NCBI GenBank assembly: GCA_017562135.1
Contig: QEYB01000670.1
Location: 62,001 to 126,000 of the forward strand
Reading direction: 5' to 3'
Length of the DNA stretch: 64,000 nucleotides
DNA from: Dipylidium caninum
Taxonomy: Eukaryota > Platyhelminthes > Cestoda > Cyclophyllidea > Dipylidiidae
The notes beneath the pieces are model-generated. The model was not told where the DNA came from. It worked only from the letters and a program-made list of their open reading frames with translations, and did not search any database. Position 1 is the stretch's first letter, and every line of letters begins with the position of its first letter. Below, piece after piece: positions 38,501 to 49,024 of this stretch. Both the position numbers and the translations under genes were made by a program.

Positions 38501-41500
38501 ACATCCTCTTCACACTGGGGCCGTTACTCACTCCAATCTCATGAGCCCCTTGAGTGGCCACAATCGATCTGCTGAGGCGTCGAGTGGAGGTGTGTTACTG
38601 TCCTCCCTCTTCCTCTTCATGTTACAACTGTACGATTGTGTAATTTTCTACCTGATTTCAGCAAATCCTCTTAATTCTGAGGTGTCACTCCCTCAGGTAC
38701 AAATTTAATGAAGTATGCCATTGCTAACTACCAAATATGTTCCTCTAACAGGCAAATCCGAGATGCGAATCCGCTCGCATCAGCGTCAGCTGTACGAGCA
38801 GTGCACTTTTGAATCCGTTATTGTCCTCGGGAGCGCGATAGCTCGCCTCTTACGTGAAAACCCTTCCGCACTCTCAATTTTGAACAATCCCAAAATGGCT
38901 GAGTAAGTCGTAATGTCTTTTGCCCACCGCGCGCTCTCTACTCTTCCTTACTATATTACTAATTGTGTTGAATTGTGACATTCGTCTTCGTCTTGTTGGC
39001 CATACGATGATTCGAACGAGTTCGAACGCGGGTTGTCTATGGTACTATCTGCTGGTGTTTGGCTAGCTTTTTATTAATATCAGAACGGCCGAAATCTCGG
39101 AATTGAGGATTATTTGGTTAGTTTTCACTCAAATTCCGTTCGGCATGACAATTTGATTAAATTATTGTCGCTGATAATTGTAATGCTCTATATCAGGTTA
39201 AAATAATTTTTGTCGTTTTAAAAAAAATATATAATTATCATACAAGTAAAACATGTGCAACCCTTTATTTTCGTTACGCACGTGATGAAATTACCTTTTT
39301 GCGAGGTTTCATCTGATGGCCAGTGAAGTCTATAACTGTGGGTTTTTTTAAGGCGTCTCCGAACTTATGTATCGAAAACTCACATGGAATACTCAAGCAG
39401 AGGGTATCTGGACAAGAACGCGATCTCATTCTTTAGCAACAATGTTGAACAGTTAGGCGAAACTACTGTCTACCGATTTGGCGTTGTACCACCCTCCCCG
39501 TCTGTTCCACCCCAGACACCACTCCCCACGTACGACGAGGATCCTCTAGCAAGTACGGTTCATCAACTCAGCTTCGATTCCCACAACGATCGTCTTCTGG
39601 AGGCATGGCTGCTCAAACAGATACAGGACAAAACGACTGTCCCTATCACTCTATGGTCTTCCAAGGGCCCTCTCGGTGGAGACGAGGACGCTGAAGTAAG
39701 ATTTTTACCAGCTTATCAGTCGTTTTCTACCCTCGAGTTCGCCTTCCACTACCCTCTGTGGTTTTTTTCCTTTTCACTAATATCAAATTAGCCTAAAGCG
39801 CAGACTTTTTTGTAATTTGTTGACTGAGGAAATATCAGCTGGCATACTTTTTTTTCTGCTATTCTACAGTCGACTCTTATGTTTCGGCCTCATCCCAGCA
39901 GTGCTGGTTCTTCATCATCTCCATCTCGAGGAGGATGGGTTGGGAGTAAGGAGGATGGGGAAGACGGCGAGGAAAATGGGGCAGAAGACAATCGCAACGA
40001 TGCAATCGCCTTCAAAACCTTTGTGGATAACCTATTTGAGAAGTCTTATGATAAGCCGCGTTGGAGTGGTGGCGGTTCTTTGCCCCCCTCCGATGGCTCT
40101 GTTACTGAAACCGATTGCGCCTTTGCATTCCTTTCGCGCTGGTTCGAAGTCAGTTGTGTCGTTGGCAACTGGATTTTTGCCGTGTGTATCATTATTATTA
40201 TTGCTGTCCCCGTGGTCGCCATAGTTTTCGCCTACTTCAGGCGGAGGCTCCGAGAGGCGGAGAAGCTCACCCGTAAACCTTACGAGGAGCTGTGCACCCT
40301 TCTAGCTGACGTAAATGTAGGTCCTCTGGGCTTTTTTAAAGTTTATTATTTTCTTTTGCGGCCACACTGTATTTTCTTGCTGAGTAGGAGGTCATAGTAA
40401 TAGTTTTTAGAAGGAATAAGTACATAGTCCACCTTCTGATGTGGAAACAACAATATCTGTTTCATGAAATACAAAAAGGAAAGGAACGCTCCATAATAAC
40501 CCTTTCCCGATTTCTCTGGATTCCAAGACCAAATAAACTGGCTTAACTTTGACAAAAATAACTTTGGGGCCGCCGAAATAGTCTCCCAATTGTACAAGTA
40601 TATATTTTCATTTTGTGTCACTACTTTATTGACACGGAGTATTTTGGGAATTTGATACACGGATGACATGTTGAGGGCTTCGAGTAATCGGACCGTTTAA
40701 CACTTAAAATACCTACACGCCTTCATCTTCGCACAGATCCCACTAAGTGACATCGTGATCAACCGCCGTATTGGTGACGGAGCCTTCGGTTTGGTGTACG
40801 GTGGGGAAGCCAAATTCGCAGGTCGATGGGAAGCGGTGGCTGTGAAGATGAATACTAACCGCACTACTTACGAGGCCAAAGTGGAGTTTCTCTCCGAGGC
40901 CAAGTTGATGCGTGACCTGCGACATAAAAATGTCGTGCGTCTTGTCGGTGTCTGTATGGACCGACCACAAGATGAGATTTACCTTATAATGGAACTCATG
41001 CTACTTGGTGATCTCAAAAAGTATCTACTAGAACGTCGTCTCACTGCTCAGCGGTATGTTACTTTTCCATATTTCCTTAAAGAAGATCCCCTATTCCAAT
41101 TATGTTAGTTCTTGTGAGTATTTTCGAATGCTTCTACTGTTTCTAAGACTTCACGGGCAGGTTATGTGAAACACTTGAGCTCACTGAAAGTACTTGTCTC
41201 CTAATCCGACTCTTCAATGACGGTCTATGGTTACTGAGAGGCTTCTCGGCGACAAGCTTATTTCATTTTGTCATGGATTGCGAAAGCTACCCTTGTACCA
41301 TTATTAATTATGTGGATGATAACCTCGACTTTCCGTATTAACCACCATTGGAGCATTATTGTTTGCTTTGGCAAGGTTCTTGACACGGTGTTTTCCTGTG
41401 TTTGTGTGTGTGAGTACACACGCAGTCATCGCATTCACAGCTATTGGTATTTGACTATGACTCTGCTTTGTGTGATTACACCCGTAAGAGCACTGATATG

Positions 41501-44500
41501 GCCATCTCAAGTACTGATCTCCCGCGCATTTCTTCGCATCTCTTCTCATACTCCAGTTTGTTTTTACATTCTTTTATCGGTCCGAGATTTTTCCCTCTTG
41601 GTCATTTAATTAATCTTCACTCCTGCACTCTTCTGATCTACCTTAGTCAATTATGTTACTACTTCTTGTCCCATTTTGGTGTTGATTTCCAACAATTTTT
41701 GTGTGTATGGTGCCCAGTTTGACCTCAACAAAATACGTAATTTCTAAAGTGAATCAGCGTTTTGACAAGTGCCGTTGCTCTCGAGGACGAAATTCTGTAC
41801 GCATACCCATTTGTATGCGTTTATTGAATTCACTGCCACCGGATTAGAGGCATTTAATGCACACTTGTGTGCTCATCTCCCCTATCCTCCACCCGTCGTC
41901 ATGATATCGGGTTGCCATCGCGGCTTTTCGCCCCCCATTTGAACTTCTTTACTTCACCCCCATTGGCCTGGAGGCCTCTTGCGGATTTAATCTGTTTGAA
42001 GAAACAATTGTTAATGCCTGTAAGAGTGATAAGGATGCTGAGCACATTAAACGCTACTCTCCCATCAACTTCTGTGTGTATAATAGATCTGGCTACTGTT
42101 ACTTAAAGCTACTGCAAACGTAGTCTCTTTTGATATCTCTGAATAACATTAAGCCCTCAAATCATAGAATTTTAAGTTGTGTACTTTGTTTTTCACTGTT
42201 ATTTATATTTCATTGATGTTCTTTATAGTCGAGGGAATTGTGCAAATTCTTCATTTTTCTTTTCTTTTTAAATTATCACTAGTTGATCTCTCAATTGGCA
42301 TCGTCACGAATACTGAACTACATTTAGATTTTCTATAACCGTGGATAGTTTCTTTGCTCCGCTCCTTGTATGATTTTTAGCGTTTCTTGATTTCAGTAGT
42401 TTGCCGTCGTGACGGTCCTCGAGTTTGCTGTGAATGTGAGCACGATAAATATTTATGTTTCCACATGTTTTGGATGAGAGAATTCCTATCAGGCACACTT
42501 TATTCCCCCCTTTTGCGCCTACGCTATTTCACGTTTAAATGTGTATTTCTGTTATCGTTCATTGCGGCGTTTTTTTGCAAAGTCTGCCTCACCGCGCCAT
42601 TAATGCGATCCGCTCTAGTAGTATTAATATTACCTAGACTTATGCTGTTAGGTATCTCATGCTTTCCGAATTTTCCACTAACTCTGCATCTCTTTGAAGT
42701 GTTTCTGACAACTTTCTCTACACAGTTGTCCAGACCACGAGGATATCTGTCCGGCGACGCTAACTCGAATGGCGCTGGACATAGCCGAGGGGCTGGCGTA
42801 TCTACACAGTAAACAACTTATCCACCGGGACATTGCGTGTCGCAACTGTTTGGTGGGTCCGGACCATGTGGTGAAAATCGGCGACTTCGGGCTCACCCGT
42901 GAGGCTACCGCGGGTTCCCCCTACGGTTATTACCGCTTCACTCGCAACGTTGAACTCCCAATTAGATGGATGCCCCCTGAGGCAGTACAGTTTGGCATTT
43001 TCTCTGTTAAGTCCGACCTCTGGTCTTATGGCATCGTGCTCTACGAGATCATCACGTTCGGCATGTTCCCCTACGCTGAATTGGGCGATGTAGAAGTGGT
43101 TGAGCGCGTTAAACGGTCCGAGTTCTCCATCACACAGATTCTTCCTCCTGCCGCTAACGGAACTACAGTGTATGTCCCTGCTGCATTCTTCACTTATTCA
43201 GCACCTGTAACCTCTCTGTGTTATTTTTTTTATAATTTTCATAAATTTTTTACTTGGATAAATCTCTACAATTACACCCAAATGAAGGTGGCGCAGGCAA
43301 CCAATCTTTAAACTCTAGTTTCTTTCACCAGTTTAGCGTTTAGCAGTTGTGAATTTTTTCTAATTTGTCATAAATGTGCTTTGGCTATTTGTCGGGAGAC
43401 TCAATTTAATGATTCAGGATGCTATGCTCTCCCCGTCTTCGAGTTTATTGAGGGTAATCAAACTTTTTGTTTCACTTGCCTGTTGTGTAAATGTAAGGGC
43501 AATTTGCTTGGTCCTTCAATAAAAACCTCTCAGCTCCTACTAATTCAATAAATTCATACCTTAGTTGGAAGTAACATCTCAATAGGGTTTTTTTTCAAAG
43601 ATGCAATCTGTGATCTACTTAAAATGTGTAAATAGATGTGGAAATCTGACTAAAGGCGGAAATGAGAAAGAACTGTGTTCATCGCTACGTGACTACTGCT
43701 GAGCACACTGGCTTGCAATTTTAATATCTCAATCGCTGTTTCGGTTATCCTCATATTTGAACATGATTACTTTGTCGTTTTAGACGCTAAACGACTCACC
43801 CCGCGAACCATAGCATATAAATTTGTAATTCGTGAATAATGTTTTCACCTAATTAGGTTAATATAAAAGTTGGACTTTCGGAGAAAGGGGAGGTTTGTCC
43901 AGCAGTTGCAGCAAAATTACATTCTTCCGTTACTTTTACTATAAACATCGGCGCTTTTTGTCTCATTGATCCCTTTATAATCTGTCATTTATGCATCTTT
44001 ATGTGACGTTGCGGAGCTGATCCCCACTTCCCGTGTCTTCACCGGATTCTTGATTGTATTAGTACGCACAGAACGTAGAATTGTTGCAATGACTGTAGCT
44101 CCGATCCAGTTCCTTTTGCACAAATGCGTGCCCACGTGGAGATGTTGGCTTGACTGTTATACGCGCCAAAAAATGGACATGAGCGGGTCTGAGTCTTCTA
44201 TTCCTTCCCCTCTCTTCCTACTTACGTTGGGTTTCCATAAATACTTAGTCTCCAGTGTGTCAGATTATTTCCTTCCGCGTACACTCGATTCATCCTGTTT
44301 ATGCAACGCGTCCAATTCATTCTCGGTCTGAGTATGATAATGTTTGCTGAGTAAACGCATTTCGATGCCATTCTGCCCCCTCCTCTCTAAACGCTTATTA
44401 TTAATTACTAAAACTTCGTAATTGCCATTTTTGCCGCCTGATGCGATAAATAACTCAAGCGCACTAAAGCCCATGATATTGGCCAAACTGCTTGGTTTAT

Positions 44501-45182
44501 TGAATTTCTTTCTTAAAGAAACCACATGGAAGGTTTCTTAAACTAACCACTTATTTCATTTATCCCATACCGTTCATAATTTCTTTTCATATAATTTTAT
44601 TCAATTAAGATTATTCCTTTCACTCCGCATTTAACTTGGAAGTATTTCTTCTTTTAAACTCATTTAGCCTATAATGCATTCCGCTGCTCCTGTTCATATT
44701 CAGGCACTTGTAATCACCAAGTCGGTTCTGTCATCCTCGAAAGACCCATTCAGCTGCCTTACTTCATCTAAATTGAGGTCGCCACATCTAATAGAAATTT
44801 CTTTGCATGTGGGCAGGTGATCTTGTGGCCGGTCTGTCTGCACTCTCTCCCTCACCATTTAATTTGTGCTCTTTTTTTACTTAGTTGGCGCCTCATTGTC
44901 AGCTGTTGCCAGTATTACTGGCAACACCGTCCCGAGTCGATGCTTCAGGTGATTGAGGAGATACGAGCCAACGAGAATTGCATTCGGCCCTATCTCACCG
45001 ATGAGCCACCGACTCTCGAGACCACGGCGATTCCAGTAATTGCCTCACCATTTCTTTGCCGTTTTATAGGGGGCCCTTCTGTCTTCGCCTGCATCTCTTG
45101 CCTTAAATATCTGCTACAACTTCTTTTTTTTAAATTTCAGTCTATACGTCAAGCTCACCTCACCCCGACTGTTATTCTGTAA
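26503..45182 (+). CDS. VKR: Venus kinase receptor (receptor tyrosine kinase with Venus flytrap domain)
   Basis: Seventeen exons: 26503-26614, 26648-27030, 32557-32611, 32670-33004, 33914-34127, 35669-35842, 36786-36939, 37367-37406, 37528-37668, 38264-38589, 38752-38902, 39353-39695, 39870-40310, 40737-41053, 42726-43169, 44885-45035 and 45141-45182. All phases agree if one base is skipped in the tenth exon, giving about 1,273 residues. Order: a hydrophobic leader (MNVLMAVFYFTLLSY), an OpuAC-like binding domain (about 45-295), a Venus flytrap domain (about 350-800), an acidic Ser/Gly-rich stalk, a membrane segment (about 910-931), and an insulin-receptor-like tyrosine kinase (about 960-1250). 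VKRs occur in invertebrates; the schistosome receptors are reported to act in reproduction and to respond to small ligands. The exact acceptors of exons 35669 and 36786 and the small exon 37367-37406 are the least certain. Confidence 0.88.
26648..33004 (+). other. VKR: OpuAC-like substrate-binding domain of the receptor
   Basis: It is encoded by exons 26648-27030, 32557-32611 and 32670-33004, about 257 residues, which is close to a full ABC-transporter glycine-betaine/choline-binding protein. The first block (IEVNDRPSHWIISYIFEILI, then RERFGYRNV) fits the opening strand and helix of that family. VNLEVWLRTGEQVS followed by GPLGPITRWGLYTYQEL fits the VWMPN...GGWYVP region. VPILLNWYPNTLTLK and VRLGLPDC fit the VVLGWTPHWM region. 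VSWAGLAEAAPLVSQLINRF and IEQSDYIQLL fit the C-terminal helices. The match is by eye and needs a profile search. The domain is separate from the downstream Venus flytrap. Confidence 0.65.
29617..29644. repeat. GC-rich perfect 9-bp inverted repeat inside the large receptor intron
   Basis: CGGGCTGGC and GCCAGCCCG are separated by ten bases. It opens a locally GC-rich block (about 29600-29950) in an AT-rich 5.5-kb intron, which could be the scar of an insertion. No transposase or terminal repeats were found. Confidence 0.45.
34329..34352. repeat. 9-bp inverted repeat in a receptor intron
   Basis: AATGTTGGG and CCCAACATT flank a six-base loop. It lies in the intron between the first two Venus flytrap exons, about 200 nt after the donor. 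No function is evident. Confidence 0.4.
35572..35607. repeat. Two tandem copies of an 18-bp unit
   Basis: The unit ATTTGGCTTGGCCTCCTC occurs twice in a row, about 60 nt before the acceptor of exon 35669-35842. A plus-strand frame stays open through it into the exon, but would add a hydrophobic stretch that does not fit the Venus flytrap, so I place it in the intron. Confidence 0.7.
37669..38263 (+). other. VKR: GC-AG intron in the receptor gene
   Basis: The exon ends at CCCAAAAG followed by GCAAGC, close to the usual GC-donor consensus, and joins phase 0 to the exon after CGCATAG. A GT donor 18 nt further on (CTT|GTGCCT) would also keep phase and add six residues, so the call is likely but not unique. 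Confidence 0.6.
38171..38191. repeat. CT dinucleotide microsatellite
   Basis: About ten CT repeats in the intron before exon 38264-38589. Its pyrimidine strand faces the acceptor, although it lies about 70 nt upstream. Confidence 0.9.
38388..38390 (+). other. VKR: Single-base frame break in the Venus flytrap exon
   Basis: Frame 1 codes well up to EKGYVW and frame 2 codes well from FLSPWLSKNFW. One surplus G in the GGG run accounts for the switch. Exon 38264-38589 has a length that fits its neighbours' phases only when one base is removed, and no intron of allowed size can explain it. It is either an assembly/sequencing error in a homopolymer or a real disabling mutation. Confidence 0.85.
40164..40235 (+). 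other. VKR: Transmembrane segment of the receptor
   Basis: The segment from GNWIFAVC through IIIII, AVPVV and AIVFAY is strongly hydrophobic and is followed by the stop-transfer RRRLREAEK, as expected for a single-pass type I receptor with the kinase inside. The stalk before it is rich in Ser, Gly, Asp and Glu. Confidence 0.9.
40737..45035 (+). other. VKR: Tyrosine kinase domain of the receptor
   Basis: Exons 40737-41053, 42726-43169 and 44885-45035. The glycine loop is GDGAFGLVYGG, the ATP-anchoring Lys is in VAVKM, and the hinge is MELMLLGDL. The catalytic loop is HRDIACRN, the Arg-rich loop of tyrosine kinases. The metal site is DFG, and the activation loop holds a YGYYR cluster. P+1 is LPIRWMPPEA, where most kinases have WMAPE. 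The helix F region is SDLWSYGIVLYEI, and WQHRPES is the end motif. All catalytic residues are present, so activity is expected. The best fit is the insulin-receptor-like subgroup. Confidence 0.93.
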
Positions 45183-45229
45183 AAATAGAAATTCCACCTT
45201 CAGTGAATAGTGAACATATAACATATTAG

Positions 45230-45235
45230 AATAAA
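45230..45235 (+). other. VKR: Possible polyadenylation signal of the receptor gene
   Basis: AATAAA lies 48 nt after the proposed stop codon, which supports the short final exon 45141-45182 as the true 3' end rather than further splicing to the region at 46.2 kb. Confidence 0.55.
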
Positions 45236-46170
45236 GTCGCATTCCTGCTAATATCATTTATGCTCAAATCTGTGTATAATCTGAGTAGTTTCCTTGCTTT
45301 TGTCCATATATAATGTATTATTTTTCGTGGCAAATAGTTTTGTACCCTATCATTATTTTATTTGATCACATTAACCATAGGAAAACACCAAACCAAATAG
45401 TCAAGGCGGCGATAAAGAGTTAAATGTATTAGCAGAAATCTTGACTTACAATTAGAAGACTGAATGGAAGTGAAGTCTTATTAGACGCTAACAAAATTTG
45501 TGAATATCCATAATACAAGTCTCATCCGCCACCCTATCAGCTCTGCCTTATCGTTTTAATAACAAGGACAAATTTGTTAGAGTTCCATAGATACCTTATC
45601 TACGGAGGATGACAATGACCACGCTTAGGTTGAATAAATTGCAAATAGTGAAATAGAAATAGAAAATAACACTTTTGTTTTGAAATGATTTTCACTACAC
45701 GCCATTCGAAGATTGGATTTGTCCTATACATTTTCGTCTCATTTACCGCATTTGAGTGTAATTCTCTATAAATCACATTTATTCGATCCTCTAATTCCGT
45801 CTTGGTAACCTTTTCTTGCAAATTATATGGCAACCATCTCCCATTCACTGGCGATTTTATTACTCGTTAATTGAGACTATGTTTAAAAGAGTTCAAAACC
45901 CAGTATGTTTGGTAAAAATTATCCAAATCATAACCGATCTTTCGATTGGTTTTTCCCTATCTCGCTCTCTATTACTTTCTCGTCACCTTATGTGCATTTT
46001 TATGACTTGACTTCTTCAAATTCCCTTTTTTATTGCGCTTTGGCAATCCTCACTTCCTACACTCTACTTTAAAAGAGGTTTATTTGCTCGGTGGATGGCC
46101 GTCGTCTACCTAAAAGAATTTCTCACCGACACTTGTATCCTGAACTAGTTTCTTCCTGGTCCGGGTGCCT
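45236..46170. other. AT-rich intergenic region, no gene seen
   Basis: The frames at 45600-45848 (minus) and 45816-46010 (plus) show no family similarity. I see no RNA gene or repeat family here. Confidence 0.4.
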
Positions 46171-47826
46171 GTATAATGCCGGAGCTGCCGCCTGTCTCGC
46201 AACCCGCCTTTTCTGCCCCAATGGGTGCACGTGCCTGGGTTGGCGGAGCGCCCTTCATGAACCCCTTGGTCCCCTTCACGGAACCCCCCTCGGCGGGCGA
46301 AGGACCGCAGCGTCGTACCGCTACAAGTAGTAGTAGTGGTGTCGGCGGTGGTGGTGGAGGATGCAATCAAAAAGTTTCTTTCTCCTCTGCCAACTCTTCT
46401 GCCTCCTCTACCTCCAACTCTACCCCCTCTAGACCTGCTGCCAACGCAGCTCCAAGTATCGAGCACACAAGCAATCAGGCGTGTTCCACCCCCTCCTTCC
46501 CTATATGCGCCTCCCGGACATCCAGGCTACCAACCTGTGGACGAATTTAATCCCCTTTTAAATTCCACGAATCGGTAATACTTATTTCTTCGGTGTTTGC
46601 CCGATTTAAACTTTGGTAACTTTATCCGTGATGTCTCGCCCGTCCCCGTGCCTAGATTATTATTCAGACATCTTTATTGTATTTACTACTAGATGACATG
46701 GTAGTGAATAACGAAAGTCAAAGCAAATTTGAAACTCCATTTTGCATCAAGCCTTGTATGTAATAAACCATGCCTTTTGCAAATATGATAATTTGTACCA
46801 CTTGCGCCGTCTGGTAACTTTTATCATTCATTTAAGTTTTAAATCCTTATTTTCAACGTTAATTGTCCAACTTTCGTCTATTCACAATCATTTGTTAGCT
46901 CAGCTTCTGTTAGTAAACTTTCTAACGCACTATCCTAAGGTCCCTGTCCCTGGAATTTCTGCAAAAGATGGACTTCCAATTGCATAAAGTACTGTCTAAA
47001 AGGAGAGATGGTGGCGAGGTCGGTGTCGGAGGAGAGTCGGAGAAAGAAAGTGAAAGCGGAGGCCTCGACCACGGCGGCCAAGAAGGGGGAGAAATGGAAC
47101 GGGATCTTCAAAGCCACACTTCTACACATCAGTGCGCTTCTTGCCCTCAGAAGCCCTCTCTAGTAGCTCGTGGACTTTTTAGCAGTTCCGTGGATCCTGG
47201 TGGTGTGGTGCGTCGACAACAGCATGGCAGTAACTTTTTCATTCGCACCTTTGGGGTTGCGCTGGACCCTAGAGGAGGCGGAAAACCGCACCCCCGACGC
47301 TCGGCAGGACTGCCATCTTTCCTCTTGCGTGGCGAGCAGTCATCATCCGTACGACTAAGGTTGCTACCTTCTTTGCGCCACCACCAACAACAAAACCTTT
47401 ATCAAGCTACTGCTGTTTCCCCCTCGCCATCTTGCCTCCACAATGAACTCGCTGCCAAGTCCCTTCCTCAGGTGAGCTCTATTTTTGACTGCGGATGGAT
47501 ACTTCCACTGCTTCTCTCAGCGGTGGTTTGTCATATTTTCAAGTCGAGTAATGTTGTGCAGTTTGAATCTGTCAGTTTTCATCTTAAGGTAAGTGCCACA
47601 AATTCCCAGGCCTCTACAACTCCGTCGACAACGAAAGCGACAAGACGTGCGGCGTGTAGTTCAGCTGGAGATGCACACTACCTGGCAAGCCCACCGCCAC
47701 CTGTTCTTACAGCTTTTCCAACTTCCACCTCGGGTCCCTCGTCCGCGACGATGGCGGCGGCGGCACCCTGAACCCCTGTACACGAATGTCCCTTTTCCCG
47801 AAAGCGCGTGCCTCGAGAAAATTTAA
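46171..47826 (+). CDS. Unidentified low-complexity, probably coding region
   Basis: This GC-rich block stands out from AT-rich flanks. One possible model starts at the ATG at 46176 (MPELPPVSQPAFSAPMGARA), goes through Ser- and Gly-rich sequence, then changes frame to a Pro-rich end (YAPPGHPGYQPVDEFNPLLN). The donor AATCG|GTAATA at about 46574 joins in phase to an acceptor at 46967, giving WTSNCIKYCLKGE and a Lys/Ala-rich stretch to KWNGIFKATLLHI. A possible 32-nt intron at 47129-47160 then leads to ARGLFSSSVDPGG, and a GTGAGC donor near 47472 leads to an Ala/Pro/Ser-rich or alternatively Arg-rich tail ending at 47771 or 47826. Two or three frames are open in many places, so the exon model is weak. 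I do not recognise the product, and it could be several pieces. Confidence 0.35.
46318..46366. repeat. Trinucleotide-type low-complexity tract (AGT then GGT)
   Basis: Short AGT and GGT runs would encode poly-Ser then poly-Gly in the plus frame starting at 46176. Such tracts are prone to length change. Confidence 0.7.
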
Positions 47827-49024
47827 TTTTTGTGCACGGTTCCGTGTGTGATCAAATATTGAGTGCTGGGAAGCCCTGACGGAGGTTTTGAGCCGACCTC
47901 TCAGATATAATAGTGCGTAATCGGGAAGGTAAAACATATCCATATATACGTTTCATACTTAAAGTGTCGAAAAGGAAAAGACTAATAAATCCGCCTTCTC
48001 TCGTGGACTAGCAACATCGGCGGCCCTTTCACAAAGCCTAAGATTCTACTATCATATTACATGAATAATGAATTCCTCGATTAACTTTGTGTGGACCAAC
48101 TGAAATACCATTTCTAATCTTACTAAAGCATGCATAAGTCAACTCTGAGGGAGGATTGTCTTCCCATACTATTCAAATCTGTTTTCACTTTGACAACTCA
48201 AATTCCTACATATCTTGGCCAGTATGATTCGATTACGTGCTCAAAATAGAGGCACTAGTAAGATCTCGTTCGGAAGTTTGAGTCGAGAGCCGCCTTCATT
48301 TGAAGTGTAGTAAACCTACTTAGATGTTAATTTCAGGCCGATAGCGCTGCTGTCGTTTATCACTTAACTTGTCTTTCAGGCACATGTGTGATGAGATGTT
48401 TATTTGCCCTTTTTTGGCGTGGAATCTTAACTAACGGGAAATATTGATAAACACCGCTAATACATCACATCCATTTAACATTTTTGAACTTAATGACATT
48501 ACTTATTTCCTCTTCAACACAAATTGATATCCTCCACTTTTGTTGTGATCTTTTTTTATGCACTATGAGGGAGTGTTATTAGACCTTTAGTCACTAAATA
48601 TCGGCAATACCTCTGACCCATTCGAGATACTCCATAGGGTAAACGAAACCGACTTGAATCTCATGAGTTTGGTAAAAGATTGTTGTGATCAACGTCGAAG
48701 AGCTCCGTTTATATCCCGTCTTCTAAGTACACTGTCAAAATCTGGAGAATTTGAGCAAGGCTATTTTGCCGACGATAAAAGTCAGGACTGTTTTTTAAGA
48801 TGTGCTAAAAGACACTGGTTGTCTCACGATGAAGTCCGAATTTTATAAATGAATACCAAGTATAACTGGTTTATTGCTCATTCTCGTCAATATCACATGT
48901 CCAAAGTTCAGAAAATACAGGAGGGTGGGAGCGGCAGCAAGTGGCAACGAGGAAACATCAAAGTAAACTATGAAGTAGAGTTGGCTATGCTAAATTGATA
49001 AGAATTCCATCTTGACACTGAGAT
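47827..49024. other. Intergenic region between converging transcripts, no gene seen
   Basis: No frame has recognisable coding content (48654-48848 plus was checked). TTTATT at 48870-48875 reads AATAAA on the minus strand, about 150 nt after the GalNAc-transferase stop, and may be its polyadenylation signal. Confidence 0.4.

Larger units (their letters stand above)
34058..39695 (+). other. VKR: Venus flytrap (ANF/GABA-B-type) ligand-binding domain
   Basis: The domain starts with KKEIIIGGMFTFTG, the first strand typical of GABA-B-type receptors. It continues through FHAVDVLN, GVILALCPDAIEATVRLANL, KRYKFFFRTIPSAY, WRWKRVAMF and GRIIIVDHSAAATATI. After the frame break come FLSPWLSKNFW, ECSANDL and VIVLGSAIARLL. 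The block order matches the GABA-B B1 ectodomain, including the F-F-R-T-x-P-S and Y-V-W-F-L-x-x-W signatures. The ligand cannot be read from sequence. Confidence 0.85.

Noticed and set aside
41268..41722. Hydrophobic plus-strand frames inside the kinase intron
   Set aside because: They lie in the intron between exons 41053 and 42726, whose junction is fixed by the kinase sequence and phase. T-rich intron sequence encodes Leu/Phe/Ser by chance.
46110..46466. Minus-strand 118-codon Arg/Gly/Thr-rich frame
   Set aside because: It is a shadow of the low-complexity plus-strand block; composition reflects triplet repeats on the other strand.
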